This document shows positions 23,291-36,119 of a DNA stretch of 64,000 nt, piece after piece. The stretch covers positions 111,803,087 to 111,867,086 of the forward strand of contig NC_080423.1 of the NCBI RefSeq assembly GCF_029873635.1, given 5' to 3'. This DNA is from Malania oleifera (Eukaryota; Streptophyta; Magnoliopsida; Santalales; Ximeniaceae). Position numbers and translations under genes: made by a program. How positions within the stretch are numbered: the first letter of the stretch is position 1; every line of letters begins with the position of its first letter. The notes below the pieces were generated by a model that saw nothing but the letters and a program-made list of their open reading frames with translations, did not search any database and was not told the origin of the DNA.

Positions 23291-25466
23291 TGACTCGTTC
23301 TGAGTTATGCTTCAAAGTGCAGTAGTGTCAAGTTGTATCAAGGATGAGTCCAAGATCGTATTCCACAGGGACCATTGAGTATCAAAGTATTTGCGAAAGT
23401 TTAGTGAAATCCTATTGCTGTAAAATGTAAGTTGAAAATATTTTTGGTCTTTTATGATTTTAAAAACAATAAACAAAGAGGAAGAAGCTTGAGTAAACTA
23501 TCAAAATGAAACTGAAATTTTATCAATTCTCCAAAAATGTAAATTTAATAACGCAACCAAAACTAAACAGATTAACTGAAATAATTTTACCAAACACTCG
23601 GGTTACGGGTTCAACGTCTGTTTGCTTCCACCGTTTACTAATTTCCTAGGCCTTACTCCTTTTCTTGTTAATCCAATCAAGGCTTTAATAAGATGAAATT
23701 TTATTACTAACGATCGAGTAAATTGGCCACATCCAAATGGAAGAAAATAAAAACTCTCATTAAGCATCAACCGAATTTTATGTAAAAATTAGTTGATTAA
23801 AATCCTAGATTAAATCAAGGTTTTGATGTGCCCAACGTCAACAACAAAACAAGAAGCAAGAGCTAGCGATTTATCAACGATCCTTTCAATTTTCGGTTTT
23901 AACTAAATAAAAGTTTAACAATGATATCATAGGATAACTAATAAACCATGGAACGCAAACGACATCGACCCACAACTCGAGTTACCGAACTTAGCCACTC
24001 ATGCTTGCAATAAAAAAAAACAAATATGGAAATCCTAGTCTACTTAAGGAAATACCTAAACACACATTAGTAAAGATGACAACTACGAATAAGGAATTAA
24101 AACATGCAATGGAAACTCAATCAAACATACACACACACACACTAAAAATCAAACCTTTAATATGGATCAATAATTCAAACCAAGAATTCGAACAAAAATG
24201 CAAACACATTAAAAACCTAAACTTTGAATGATACCGAAAAATAAAAATACGAACTTTAACAAAACTGAAAAATATGAACTTTGACGGAACTGACCCTAAC
24301 TAAATTAATTAAATAACTTGGAACATTAAACTAATCTACGGAAAAATATTTAATCGAAAGAGAATAAAAAAAAAACAATTAAAATTCAATAATAATGGAA
24401 CACCCTATATAATATTCGAAACCTAAAAATAACAATAAACTCAAATAAAAAGTTAACAATATTTCAACTAATTAATTAGTAGTAATAAAAGAAAGAGTAA
24501 AGATAAGAGAGAGAGAATAGAGGAATTTCAGGCCGGAGAGACGTGCAGAGGCAGCTTGCTTGCTGTGGTGCTTCACGGGTCTTGCAGCAGGTTGAGCAGG
24601 AGTGGTGGGGCTGGAGGCTGAAGCTGTCTGCTGGTGTGGATGGGTCTTTCAGCAGGTTGCTACTGTAGCAGGGGCTGTGCTCGGCTGGCAGTGGTGGAGA
24701 TATTGCTGGAGTTGCAGAGCTGCTGTGTATCTACTGGAGAGGAGGCTGGAAGGAGGAGCTCTGGCCTGGGGGCTGTGGATGGGAGTTGCAGAGGGGATCC
24801 AAGGAGTTTGCAGAGTTGCTGTGCTCTGCTGTGTATCTGCTGGAGAGGAGGCCGAAGCTATGCAGCAGGGGCTGCAGGTGGAAGTTGCAGCAAAGGAAAC
24901 CGAGGGAGGCCGCGGAAGAGAAGAGAGGGTGGGGGAACGAGAGGGAGTGTAGAGGGTGTAGCGGAGGCACCCCGAACAGGGAAAGGAAAGAAGGTTTAAA
25001 TAGGATAGGGAAAAAAAACCTATGACCCGCTGGTAGCTAACCCGACCCGACCCGGCCATGCATGGCCGGGTCACATCAACACAAGTATATATATATATTT
25101 ATATATTTTCAGTTTTTGTTCTTCACGAACACGGTCTGTTTTGGCCTTCCTGGAGCCTGTTTCTCACAAAACTCAAAAACTGAAAGTTGTAGATAATCCT
25201 TTCCTCTTTCTCCAGAAATTTAAATCATCTTGATCGAAGCTCGGATGGAAAAGTTATGCATCAAATACGAACAAATATCGGTATTGGCTCCCGGGACTTT
25301 TCCTGCGACAAAAAATTACCAAAAATTCATAAATTGTGCAATGAAACTCAAGAATGATGATTTTGGCACTTTATTAAAATATTGGACAATTTTGGACATT
25401 TAATTAAAAATATAAACCGTAAAGCCCGGGTTAAACGTCCAATTACGCAGTTTCGGCGCGTAATCA
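23291..25466 (-). mobile_element. solo LTR of Tat-like element, copy B2
   Basis: 2176 bp, TGACTCG...TAATCA on the plus strand, same family as B1. It is flanked by ACGAC (23286-23290) and ACTAC (25467-25471). The empty site CCCACGACGACCCCACGAG is preserved in the G4 5' LTR near 33410, which confirms both ends and a 5-bp duplication with one later change. The GC-rich block is at 24525-24980, and a TATA-like TTTAAATAG at 24995-25003 for minus-strand transcription. Confidence 0.93.
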
Positions 25467-25471
25467 ACTAC

Positions 25472-25858
25472 CCCACGAGAAATCCGCTCTACTAGACTTG
25501 TAGGGAATTATCCCTAAATTCTCGTGGTAGTGTCAGATCGTCAAATGAGCTTATAATTTGTAAGAAATTGAGATAAAAGCATAAATTAGCTTACCCCAGG
25601 AGATATGCCTACGCCGCTTCTACCACCAATCCGCTCCGGTAGAAATGATGGCAGCGGAGAATGGAGTCCAGCGGTATCTTCTGATTTTCGATTGGGTGAA
25701 AATTCGTCACGGAACTAAAAAGAGAGGGAGAGAGAACGAGAGGAGAGAGAGAGAGTATAGTGGGGGGCTGCGCAGAGATCTCTCTACAACCCTTTCTCTT
25801 CTTCTTCTTCTTCTTCTTTTTTGTTTGGTATCCTCCTGAACCTTTAGGAGGATGGATG

Positions 25859-25892
<34 letters not shown>

Positions 25893-26079
25893 CAACAACA
25901 ATAATAATATTTAATTCATAATAATAATAATATATTTTATTAATAAAAATAAAAATAAATTTTAATAATTATTTTTTTTCTTTTTTAATAAATTTAATTA
26001 AATTAATTAATTAATTTCTTTTTTTTTTTTTTGGGAATCACTCCACTAATCTTGTACAGTCATTTTTGGGGTTGTTACA
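25472..26079 (-). repeat. 3' LTR of G4, right part
   Basis: Continues from CCCACGAGAAATCCGC and ends GGGGTTGTTACA at 26079, matching 33416-33975. It includes a CTT run (25798-25818) and an (AAT)n run (25858-25889). Confidence 0.9.
25858..25915. repeat. (AAT)n microsatellite
   Basis: About ten AAT units with AAC interruptions, longer than the matching run in the 5' LTR (33790-33816). Confidence 0.9.
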
Positions 26080-26345
26080 TTCTCCCCTCCTTATAAAAAT
26101 TTCGTCCTCGAAATTTGCTATTCATCTGCTTTCTATCCTTAGAGAGAAACACCCTAATTTTATTAATTATCCTCACTTATGGTGAACGAATATTATGGTT
26201 ACAAAGAGGGTTCTAGGAGATTACAACTATTCAAAATGTTCCCAAAGTCATTCTCGTTTCAAAACTAAAAACTCTATCTATCCTACGTTACACTATACAA
26301 ATCAAAATATATAGTATTTTTCCCTTTATTCTAACTGGTTTAACT
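26080..26345 (-). other. G4 polypurine tract and 3' untranslated region
   Basis: TTCTCCCCTCCTTAT at 26080-26094 is the polypurine tract on the minus strand. The rest is AT-rich spacer like 9731-9993. No gene. Confidence 0.75.
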
Positions 26346-26783
26346 CTAAACTCCACTGAATAAGTGCGGATATCTCTGGTGCATATGATCCTCTAGTTCC
26401 CAAGAAGCCTCCTCAACGGCGTGATTGCGCCACAAAACTTTTACCAGTGGAATCTTCTTCATGTGTGACTCCGGCTCCTTCCAGTCAAGAACCTGCACTG
26501 ACACTTCTTTATAAGCTAAGGTATCACCTAACTGTAGTGCTTCATAGCTTATCATCTGGGAGGGGCCTGAGACGTATTTCCTCAGCATAGAAACGTGGAA
26601 TATATCATGGATCCTAGACTGGATCGGTGGTAATGCCAATCGATAGGCAACTGGACCCACTCTTTCAAGAATCTCGAATGGTCCAATATACTTAGGGCTC
26701 AGCTTAACCTTCCTCCCGTACCTCATAACACCTTTCATCAGTGCCACCTTCAAGAACACGTGATCTTTTGTGTCAAACTCCAA
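26346..26783 (-). pseudogene. G4 integrase C-terminus with chromodomain
   Basis: A 145-residue open stretch: [32 protein letters not shown] and a chromodomain ending [19 protein letters not shown] and RYPHLFSG. Same family and place as G3 9994-10434. It would read or bind histone marks to direct insertion. The segment is open, but Gag-Pol as a whole is broken. Confidence 0.9.
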
Positions 26784-27867
26784 TTCTCACCGGCGAGTAT
26801 CTGCATAACTCTTCTGCCGACTCTGTGCTATTCGGATCTTGTCTCTAATGAGTCTGACTTTATCCTAAGTCTACTGTATCAGCTCTGGCACCAATATCTC
26901 TCTCCCAATCTCATCATAGTACGATGGGGATTGGCACCTGCTGCCATACAGGGCCTCATACGGTGTCATCCCAATGCTGGCCTGGTAGCTGTTGTTATAC
27001 GCAAACTCGACCAGTGGCAAATACTGCATCCAACGACCTCCAAAATCCAGCACACATGCTCGCAGCATATCTTCCAGAATCTGTATCGTCCTCTCTGTCT
27101 ATCCATCTGTCTGAGGATGAAAAGCTGTGTTGAACGAAAACTGAGAACCCATGGCCCCTTGCAAACTCTTCCAAAAACGAGACATGAGCCATGGGTCTCT
27201 ATCTGAAACTATGGACACTGGGATGCCGTGGAGCCTAACTATCTCTTGGATATATAACTCAGCCAATCTATCCATGGAGTAGCTAACTCTGATCAACAAA
27301 AAGTGGGCAGTCTTTGTCAATCCATCCACCACTACCCAGATAGCGTCCTATCCATGCAACGCCGACAGCAATCCTGTGATGAAATCCATCGCTATATTAT
27401 ATGCTCCCACTTCCACTCAGGAATGTGGAGTGGTAGTAATGATCTCGCCGGTCTCTAATGCTTAGCCTTCACTTGTTGGCACGTCAAACATTGATCCACA
27501 TACTGGGCTATCTCCATCTTCATGTTGCTCCACTAGAAGGACTCACGAAGATCCCTGTACATTTTAGTGCTACCTGGATGTACAATATATAAGGACTGAT
27601 GAGCTTCCTCCAGAATAACCTTCTTGATCTCAAGGTCGGCAGGAACGCATAACCTAGTATGGAACCTCAAGGCTCCATCATCTGAGATGTTAAACTCTGT
27701 TTCCTGACCATCCTGTACCTTCTCCATAAGCTCTACTAGTTCTGCATCATTCCTCTAAGCTACTTTAATTCTCTCTTGTAGAGTAGGCTGAAAAACCAAG
27801 TCAGCAACGAACACCTGGTGATCGCCCTCTACTAGCTCCACACCGAGTCTCTCCAGATCCATCTAGA
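26784..27867 (-). pseudogene. G4 integrase zinc-binding and core
   Basis: The zinc-binding part lies at 27533-27727 and just left (EEAHQSLYIVHPGSTKMYRDL). Core stretches at 27099-27332 contain VDGLTKTAHF and PVSIVSDRDP with the second catalytic Asp, then FHPQTDG. At 26871-27068 are the RACVLDFGGRWMQYLPL and NNSYQASIGMTPYEALYG blocks. A stop follows TDG where QTERTIQ continues in relatives. Frame breaks near 27070-27100 and 27340-27530. Confidence 0.86.
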
Positions 27868-29289
27868 TCAGATGCTGAATCTCCACTGCAGATATAGATG
27901 AATCACTGATTTCCAACTCAAAGCATCAGCGACAACATTAGCCTTTCCTGGGTAGTAGCTGATAATGCAGTCATAATCCTTTATTAGCTCCAACCATCTT
28001 CTTTGCCTCATATTTAATTTCGTCTGTGTGAAGAGATACTTTAAGCTCTTATGGTCAGTAAATATCTCACACCTACCCTCATATAGATAGTGCCTCCAAA
28101 TCTTTTGTGCGTGAACAACCGCCGCCAATTCTAGATCATGGGTAGGGTAGTTATTCTCATATTCTTTCAACTGTCGTGAGGCATATGCTATCACTCTCCC
28201 TCGCTGCATCAACATGCATCCGAGCCCTTTATGGGATGCATCACTGTACATTACGAACCCCTTTTCTCCTAAAGGAATCATCAACACAGGCGCAGTGATG
28301 AGTCGTTGCTTCAATTCTTTGAAGCTCTGTTCACATTCATCGGACCACTCAAACTTCACTCCCTTCCTGGTCAATCTGGTAAGTGGGCCTGACAGTCTAG
28401 AGAAGCCCTCAACAAACCTACAGTCATACCCAGCCAATCCCAGAAAACTCCTGATCTCATGCACATTCTTTGGTCGTGCCCAGTCTACTACCGCCTCAAT
28501 CTTACTCGGATCAATAGAAATACCACCCCTAGATATAATATGTCCAAGGAAGGTAACCTGTTCTAGCCAGAACTCACACTTCTTGAGCTTCGAGTACAAC
28601 TTCTTTTCTCTTAGCACCTGAAGCACTATCCTCAGATGCTTCTCGTGCTCCTATGGGCTCTTTGAATACACCAGTATATCATCAATAAATACTACCACAA
28701 ACTGATCCAAATACTAGTGAAAAACCCTGTTCATCAAATCCATAAACACTACAGGAGTATTCGTCAAACCAAACGGCATAACTAGAAATTCATAGTGACC
28801 ATACCGTGTTCTAAATGCCGTCTTCGAAACATCTTCTGCCCTGACTTTCACCTGATGGTACCCAGATCGTAAGTCTATCATCGAAAAGATCTGTGTCCCC
28901 TGTAACTGGTCAAACAAATCATCGATACGCGGGAGCGGGTATTTATTCTTGATAGTTACTTTGTTTATTTCTCTATAGTCGATGCACAACCTCATCGAGC
29001 CATCCTTCTTCCTCACAAACAAAATCGGTGCTCCCCAGCGCGACACACTAGGTTGAATAAACCCCTTATTTAACAGTTCATGTAACTGTTCTTTCAATTT
29101 TTTTAGCTCTGTCAGTACCATTCTATACGGCGCCCTCGAAATCGGCGCTGTCCCCGACACCAGATCAATAATGAACTCTACCTCACAATCAAGAGGTAGT
29201 CCCGATAAATCCTCAAGGAATACATCGGGAAAATCCCTCACCACTGGAATATCCTCCACCCTTAGCTCCCTTTCTGATACTGCCTTCAC
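27868..29289 (-). pseudogene. G4 reverse transcriptase and RNase H (best preserved)
   Basis: RT fingers and palm in one open stretch at 28714-29289 ([61 protein letters not shown]). The FIDDILVYS motif near 28665-28695 is intact. A second open stretch, 27868-28626, covers the RT connection and RNase H with all four acidic residues in place ([37 protein letters not shown]). Only a short break near 28630-28715 parts the two stretches. This is the least damaged pol in the window, so G4 is probably the youngest of the four gypsy copies. Confidence 0.9.
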
Positions 29290-29426
29290 ACAGCTAAATA
29301 TCCCTGACAGCCTTTTAACAGCAATCTATGCGCCTGAATAGCAGATAGTAACTGAGGTGGGGTGCGCACACATGATCCCACGAATCTGTACTCCGGTCCC
29401 TCTGGAGGTGTGAACACTACCTCCCT

Positions 29427-29790
29427 CTAATGGCAATGAATGCTAGCATAGTGGGCAGCTAGCCAGTCCATACCCAAGATTATCTCAAACCCATGCATGT
29501 CTAAAACCACCATATTAGCTGACAAAGATCTCCTCTGAATACCCACAGGACAGTCTTTGAGTACCTTTCTACATATCCTTACAGCCCCAATCGACGTAGC
29601 AACAGACAAACGAATATCTAACTACTGAGGCTCATGCCCACACAATTTAACATAGTCTCGGGCGATAAAAGAATGAGTCGCCCTAGAATCAAACAAAACA
29701 GTAGCTTTAAATGATAGTATTGAAACAGTACCTGTCACCACATCTCCCGCTGCCTTAACATCTCCTGGCGTCAGTGCATAAACTCGTGCT
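29427..29790 (-). pseudogene. G4 aspartic protease
   Basis: The active-site region near 29670-29695 reads LFDSRATHSFI, so the Gly of D-S-G-A has become Arg. The second half is kept (MHGFEIILGMDWLAAHYAS, near 29480). Confidence 0.8.
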
Positions 29791-29879
29791 GGAGTAGTAT
29801 TCCTCTACTGTCCACCCAGAGGTGCCTAATAGCCTCCTTTATATGGTCTAGGAGCAGCAGCTACAGCTGGCGGTGCCTG

Positions 29880-30800
29880 ACAGTTCCTTGTGATATGCCC
29901 AGGCTAGTGGCGCTAATAGCAGACAACTTCCCTCGCTCAACACTCTCCTGGGTGCCTCCTCAAACATCAGGGACAAGGAGGGGGCATCTGTCTGCCCTAT
30001 ACTACTCGATCTCCTCCTCCCTATCATCGTCCCCCTCTACTATCATACCTCCTCCACGGCCCTCGACTGGATCCTGCCTGAAAATCAGAAGGATCGGGCC
30101 GCTTCCTCTGGCTCTGTGCTACTACGCCTCTCTGTAGTCCGCTCTTAATCACCACAGCCCTGTCCACTATTTCTGAGAAAGTATGAGCTCGAAAACCTAT
30201 CACCTGCTCATATAGGTTCTGCCTCAGGCCCTCCTCGAACTTCCTCGCCTTCCTCTCCTCATCTGGCACCAGATATGGGGCGAATTGGGATAGCTCAACA
30301 AATCTTGTTGCGTACTGCTGCACCATCATAGACCCCTGTGTCAGATACAAGAACTCTAATTTCTTTGCACTCCTAACTGTAGAGGGAAAGTACCACTCGA
30401 AGAAAATCTCCCTGAAGCGACTCCACGTCATCGCTACAGGGTCAGGCCTCTGCTCCTCTAATAGCCTCACCGACCTCCACCAATGCTTTGCTTCCCCGAT
30501 CAATTTAAATGTGACAAATAACACCCTCTGCTCATTTGTACATGAGAGAACGGTCAGTATATCCTCTATAACCTAAACCCAATTCTCTGCGACCAGTGGG
30601 TCCGCTCCTCCAACAAAGGACGAGGGTCGCATACGCTTGAACTGCTCAATCGTGCAACTCCGCTCTCCCGAGCTCCTGGCCATCTCAGTCATCACCTACT
30701 GAGTGATGCTACATAACACTGCGTCAGGGTCTCCACCACCCATACTGGAAGGTCCTACTCCATCACCTCCCGTATTTGTGTTACTGTTCCCCGGATCCAT
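29880..30800 (-). pseudogene. G4 gag
   Basis: Start ATG at 30798-30800 (MDPGNSNTNTGGDGVG). The gag domain is open at 30024-30524: HWWRSVRLLEEQRPDP, TWSRFREIFFEWYFP, QQYATRFVELSQFAPYL. The zinc knuckle near 29905-29930 is ruined: the second Cys is Arg and two stops lie within it, though PGHITRNC is still readable. Confidence 0.85.
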
Positions 30801-31197
30801 CCTGCAAAGGAAGCAACTAATCTCAGCATACAATTACTATCATGTAACCCATATACTGCAATAATTCATAAATTACCCCTCTACGACCATTTATATCCAC
30901 ATCTATAATCCCCATTTAGGATTCATCCCTACCACTCAGAAACAAGACCCAACGGTAGTAACCATGGTTTTCTTGAAATCGTCACGCCAAGAAAAACACA
31001 GAAACAACCCTGGTACTCCTGCCTCTAAGCCGCAAGATAGAACCCTAAATTCTCACCTCATCCTCTAACAATCACTAACTCACATTTCAAACTACCTATC
31101 TCCTATTTCCCTCAAAATCCACTCCTATACTCTGGTATTCTATTCTGCTGTTTACTAAAGTCTGTAGAACCTAGCAACCCAAGCTCTGATACCAAAT
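30801..31197 (-). other. G4 gag leader with primer binding site
   Basis: GCTCTGATACCA at 31183-31194 is the reverse complement of TGGTATCAGAGC (initiator tRNA-Met primer site), three bases from the LTR edge. Confidence 0.88.
30968..30995 (-). promoter_or_regulatory. gag-leader stem-loop, G4 copy
   Basis: RNA sense UUUUCUUG pairs with CAAGAAAA, against UUUUCCUG/CAGGAAAA in G1: both sides of one base pair differ, so pairing is kept. The loop again contains UGACGAU. Confidence 0.5.
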
Positions 31198-33975
31198 TGT
31201 GATGCCTCGATTTTCATAAAATTTTTTATAATAATAAATAAATATTCACTTGTCCTCAATAACATTCATAAATCGACCACGTCAACAACCCTATTACCAT
31301 TCATATGACCCGATCCGCATTGGGTACCGGGTAAAAAGTTATTTCATTTTACAACCTAACAGCGAAAGACAGTATATACATATCAATCAGAATACAATAC
31401 CCAGAGTATCGTCAAACATATATATAAACAGCACCACCCCATACTCAAAAACAAATCAACTCTAGGGAAATTACACCTCCCCTAGTCCAAAAAATCACCC
31501 TGTGTGTCAGGGTCTCAGCTCCCTAAGGTCTCGGAGCTCTGTCCCCTGGCCTATCCCTATTCCCTGAAAAATTTAGATAATTTGGGTGAGACACATCTCA
31601 GTAAGAAGAAATAAATTATTTACAGTGTGTGACCATATGAGTTCAGTTATAATACACTTTACTTTTCAAATCATCATTTCATTTGATAAAATACACTGAT
31701 ATACACATTCTTATAATCACATTGATATACAACACAAGCTTTTATAAGATTTAAAACCATTTCTCAAATTCAATGATTTCCAACACATATTTACCTGCGA
31801 AGTTCCTGAGAATGGGGAAGATTACCCTCCCATACAGGTAGCTTCCCTCTGCCCTAACACGTTACGCAGTCAGGTATGGTCACATCTGATACCTATTAGG
31901 CACTCACCTTACTCAATAAGACCTCAGGTGGAGAGTTTCATTTCGCCTCAATTACTTATGTTATTAACTCACACGGTTCTATTTCTCAATTTTATCATTC
32001 TCTATTTCTCAATTTTCATTATTTCTTTCATTTCTCATTTAAGTCAATTTCATCATTCTTTCACTTTCTGTTTCCATTTTTTACTATCCAGCTTATGAGT
32101 ATCCTCTGTACCTAGTACCAACATCGCGTCTATAACTCATGACTACCTTGAGGATCTTTCTATCCACACCATGCTTCCCCCCATGGTCAAGGTTGTGCGA
32201 CCCGAAGGCTAGATCTAATCACGGTTGGCCGACCCGGTTAGAACAAAATATCATATCGCATTTGTAGTACAACTAGCCGGCCTATAGCCCTGATCCGGAC
32301 TCAGGGGGCCCAATAACCCTACAAAATGGCTCAGTCGACTGTCACGCCACACACTCCAAGAGTCCGTGTGGTTGCACTACACCACTAGCAACGGAACCGT
32401 GCTCAATATCACAATCATCCATTAGGGTTCACTACCACATACCCGCAATCATTATGCGGTATTGGCATTTCATCAATCATATATCAATTCCATATTACAG
32501 TATTCATATTTCCCATTTTCACATTTCAGTATTCTTATATCAATATACATTATTATTCTCATATCAGTACATATATCTCAATTCATCTCAATATAAATGT
32601 TCTCATCATTTTTTGTGCACATTTCATCATCTTATAATAGTATATATCGTGTTTCACGTATTTCAACATTTCTCAAAATACTCATATCAGTAATTCACAA
32701 AATCTCATTTTTTAGGCAAAACATTTCTACTCACATATAAATACCATATTTCATTATTTTTCACTAATCACATCAATAGTTCTCATTTCAATATTTTCTC
32801 AGAAATTACTTATCGTTATATTTCACATTTTTCAACATTCATCATATGCCACACAATTTTCATCTATTATTCATAAAATATTAATTTCACACTCCAAAGT
32901 ATCACAATTTAAAATTACTCAAATGCAACACAATTTATCTGATATTTATATCATAATAATTTTCAGACAAAATACCATATGCACAGTTTCACATATTAAC
33001 TTAAACAATAATTCTAAAAATACTGCTATAATTTATTCCCTTACCTGACTTACTGAGAGTCTCGTTAGGACCCAAATCCTACGCCCTTGGCACCTGAAAT
33101 TTAAATCCTGCAATTTGCATTTTCTCCAGATTAATTAACTTATTTCCCTAAAATAATACCCATCTAACCTTCCCTCGGTTCCATATACCCAAAATCAACA
33201 TTTAAACTAATATTTGACACCCCCACTTGATTTTCTAAACTATGCCTGCGGGACTCAAAATTACACCCGCGGCGCGCACCCGGCCCCTAAATTCTGAAAA
33301 TTCTACATCAACCTTAGATGCTCAATATTCTAGCATTTCTAAATCAACCCTAATTAATTAAAAATAAGCCCCTTAATAACCCTCATATCTCTAATTTGGG
33401 ATTATGCCCACGACGACCCCACGAGAAATTCGCTCCTCTAAACTTGTAGGGAATTATCCATAAATTCTCGTGGTAGTGTCCGATCGTCAAATGAGCTTAT
33501 AATTTGCAAGAAATTTAGATAAAAACATAAATTAGCTTACCCCAGGAGATACGCCTACGCCACTCCTACCACCAATCCTCTCCGGTAGAAATGACGGCAG
33601 CAAGGAATGGATTCCAGCGGTATCTTTCGATTTTCGATTGGGCAAAAATTCGTCACGGAACTGAAAAGAGAGGGAGAGAGAACGAGAGGAGAGAGAGAGT
33701 ATAGTGGGGGGCTGCGCAGAGATCTCTCTGCAACTCTTTTTTTTTATTTTTTTATTTGGTATCCTCTTGAACCTTTAGGAGGATGGAAGATAATAATAAT
33801 AATAATAATAATAATATTTAATTCATATTAATAATAATATATTTTATTAATAAAAATAAAAATAAATTTTAATAATTATTTTTTTCTTTTTTTAATAAAT
33901 TTAATTAATTAATTAATTTTTTTTTTTTGGGAATCACTTTTCTAATCTTGTATAGTCATTTTTGGGGTTATTACA
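31198..33975 (-). repeat. 5' LTR of G4
   Basis: 2778 bp, TGTGATGCCTCG...GGGGTTATTACA. It is uninterrupted and gives the reference for the broken 3' LTR (22206-26079). It contains the GAGACACATCTCAGTAAG block near 31590 found in the other chromovirus LTRs, short degenerate TTTCTCATTT repeats at 31980-32060 and an (AAT)n run at 33790-33816. Confidence 0.92.
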
Positions 33976-34543
33976 GAAGGTCACGACGCAGAACGACATC
34001 TCAGTGAGGATTCGCACAAAAATTACTTAATCTAATTGATCCAATGGCTAGAACTTAATCTAGGGCCAATAACACTTATAAAAATAATCTCTAAACCCTA
34101 AGGCATTGATTTTTGCCTACCTCTTGAGAGTTTTGAGTAGATTGCTAAGCTTTTTCACTTCTTGCCTACTTTTTCTAACGTTCAAATCATTGTTGGGCAT
34201 TCTCATCCTAGTTCTTCAAGATCCAAGAGCATCCACTCACATCATATTGCAAAGCATCATTGATCTTGAGGTTTGATGTTTGAGGTTTGAGGTCTGGTAA
34301 AAATAGTTTGTACATTTAAATCTTATTTTCTATTCTCCCATACTCATTTATTTAATATATTTCTTGGAAGCAAAAACCCTAGCTGTGTGTTGAAGATTGA
34401 ATCTTTGAAAGCATCCACTTTTATATTTTGTTCAAAGATTTAATCTTATTTTATTAGTGCAAAAACTACTTGAAAGCAAACCCTAAAGTCTCCAAAATAC
34501 TTACTTTTAAGATATCTTTTGTGAAGAAATTTTTTAAATAAAG

Positions 34544-34660
34544 TTTAGATCTTTGGAGCACACTTATTATATACATATTTTTTATAAAGATCATATATTT
34601 GACTTAGATCTTTGAAGCATACTTATCATACATATTTTTCACACAAAGATCATATAGTTG
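34544..34660 (+). repeat. two-copy tandem repeat
   Basis: About 56-base unit TTTAGATCTTTGGAGCACAC...AAAGATCATATAT, repeated once with changes. Confidence 0.8.
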
Positions 34661-34833
34661 TTATCATAAAAGATTTTATTGAACACATCACATACATTCC
34701 ATTAAGCTTCAAGTTATATCCTATGAATGTGTTTAGGAATTTATTGTACACATTAGCTTGTTAAGAAGCATTTAAGTGTATCCAGAAATTGTTTCATCTA
34801 TTGTATTTGTGGTTTGGTGTGTGAATCGTGGTG

Positions 34834-34995
34834 AGGAAGTTACGTCTCGTGGAAGCAGCAGATTGTAAGGAGGAGGAAGTTGTGCCTCTGGTAAGTAGCG
34901 GAGAAGGAGGAAGTTGTGCATCTTGTAAGTAGCGAATTAGGGGAAAGTTGTGTCTCTTGTAAGCAATGGGCTGTAAAGGGAAGTTTCGTCCCAGT
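34834..34995 (+). repeat. four-copy tandem repeat
   Basis: Unit of about 35-45 bases around GGAAGTTGTGTCTCTTGTAA and GTAGCG, in the transcribed leader part of the LTR, after the TATA box. Confidence 0.8.
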
Positions 34996-35705
34996 TAAAG
35001 GAGCAGATTAGTAGAATGCTTAGGGATTTTTCCCAAGGTGAGGACGTAAGCCGAGTTTGGCCGAACCTCATTAAAAATTCGGTGTCTACGCGCTCTCTCT
35101 CTCTCTATCTCTTTTATATTTCCGCACTTATATTCATATTATATCTGCTGTGCATGTTTAAATGTTGGTATATATGAATATCTAAAATACGTGAGAATAA
35201 TTGGGTAATACTAAATTAATTGAAATATCCACGAATTAAATCAATTTAGTTGTATAATACTAAAATCGGTGTATATCCAAATTAGTGAATGTATGGTTGA
35301 GTTTTCAATTAAGGATTGAAATATCAAAATATTTTTAAATACCCAATTCACCCCCCTCTTGGGATTACACCTGATTTAACATCACTTATTGGCTACATGT
35401 GGCATAAAGATAATACAGTATGGTTTGTTTATTGATTCTTGTTATACGACGACAAAACATTATGCCATGTATGTTGCTGGATGGATCCAGTTGAACCAAC
35501 ATTATATAGAAACCGACAATTAATTCGATAGAAGGGTCACCCAAAAAGCTCGCATTTGTGTAATGAGATTAAATGGAGAAAGGGCAGAAAGAAGATGAGG
35601 TACATTGTCTGTCACACAAAAAAAATGTCACAATTACATATGGTGTCCGAGGAGGCCTATAGGTCACAATGGAGTCAATTTTTCACATTAATGCAAATTA
35701 TGTGC

Positions 35706-35707
<2 letters not shown>

Positions 35708-35765
<58 letters not shown>
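35708..35765. repeat. (TTA)n microsatellite
   Basis: About nineteen uninterrupted TTA units. Confidence 0.97.
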
Positions 35766-36119
35766 GCTCCTTATTTTTATACATATTGGTTATCGTAACA
35801 TATGCATTTCATTTTTAGTACTTCTCAAGTGATGTAATAATCTTTCCGTTATACTTTGATTTACAATAACAAAACAATAACATTTTTCCCATAAACATAG
35901 GCTTGAACCATGTATATTTGCATGTATTGTGTTAAATTTTTGCTTTAGTTATTGTTTCATGATTCCTATGCTTCAATAAATTAAATTTGGTGCTCATATT
36001 TGGGAAGGAGGTTACAGGAAAAATCTTGAATCATAGAATATCTTGTAAGAAACATCTGTTTTTGTTTTTATAGTTGTAAGGAACCTTTTGCAATAAACAA
36101 TATTCTACTCCATGTTGGT

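Larger units (their letters stand above)
33976..35381 (+). mobile_element. SIRE-like copia LTR, 3' part
   Basis: Shares with the complete solo LTR at 40718-42925 the order ATGGCTAG, TATA, a GGTGAGGACGTAAGCCG...CCGAACC block (35038-35068), CTGTGCATGTTTAAA-like text and AAATACCCAATTCACCCCCC near the end. It ends GGGATTACACCTGATTTAACA at about 35381. The left part is missing; it abuts the outer edge of the G4 5' LTR. TATAAAAA lies at 34077-34084. Confidence 0.7.

Noticed and set aside
24602..25074. Open frames of 79-141 codons on both strands in B2
   Set aside because: Same GC-rich LTR block, in several frames at once, with no shared protein with B1.
31198..33975. G4 5' LTR read as a host promoter and gene region
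   Set aside because: Only short frames, matches the 3' LTR of the same element, and has TG...CA ends and a primer site beside it.
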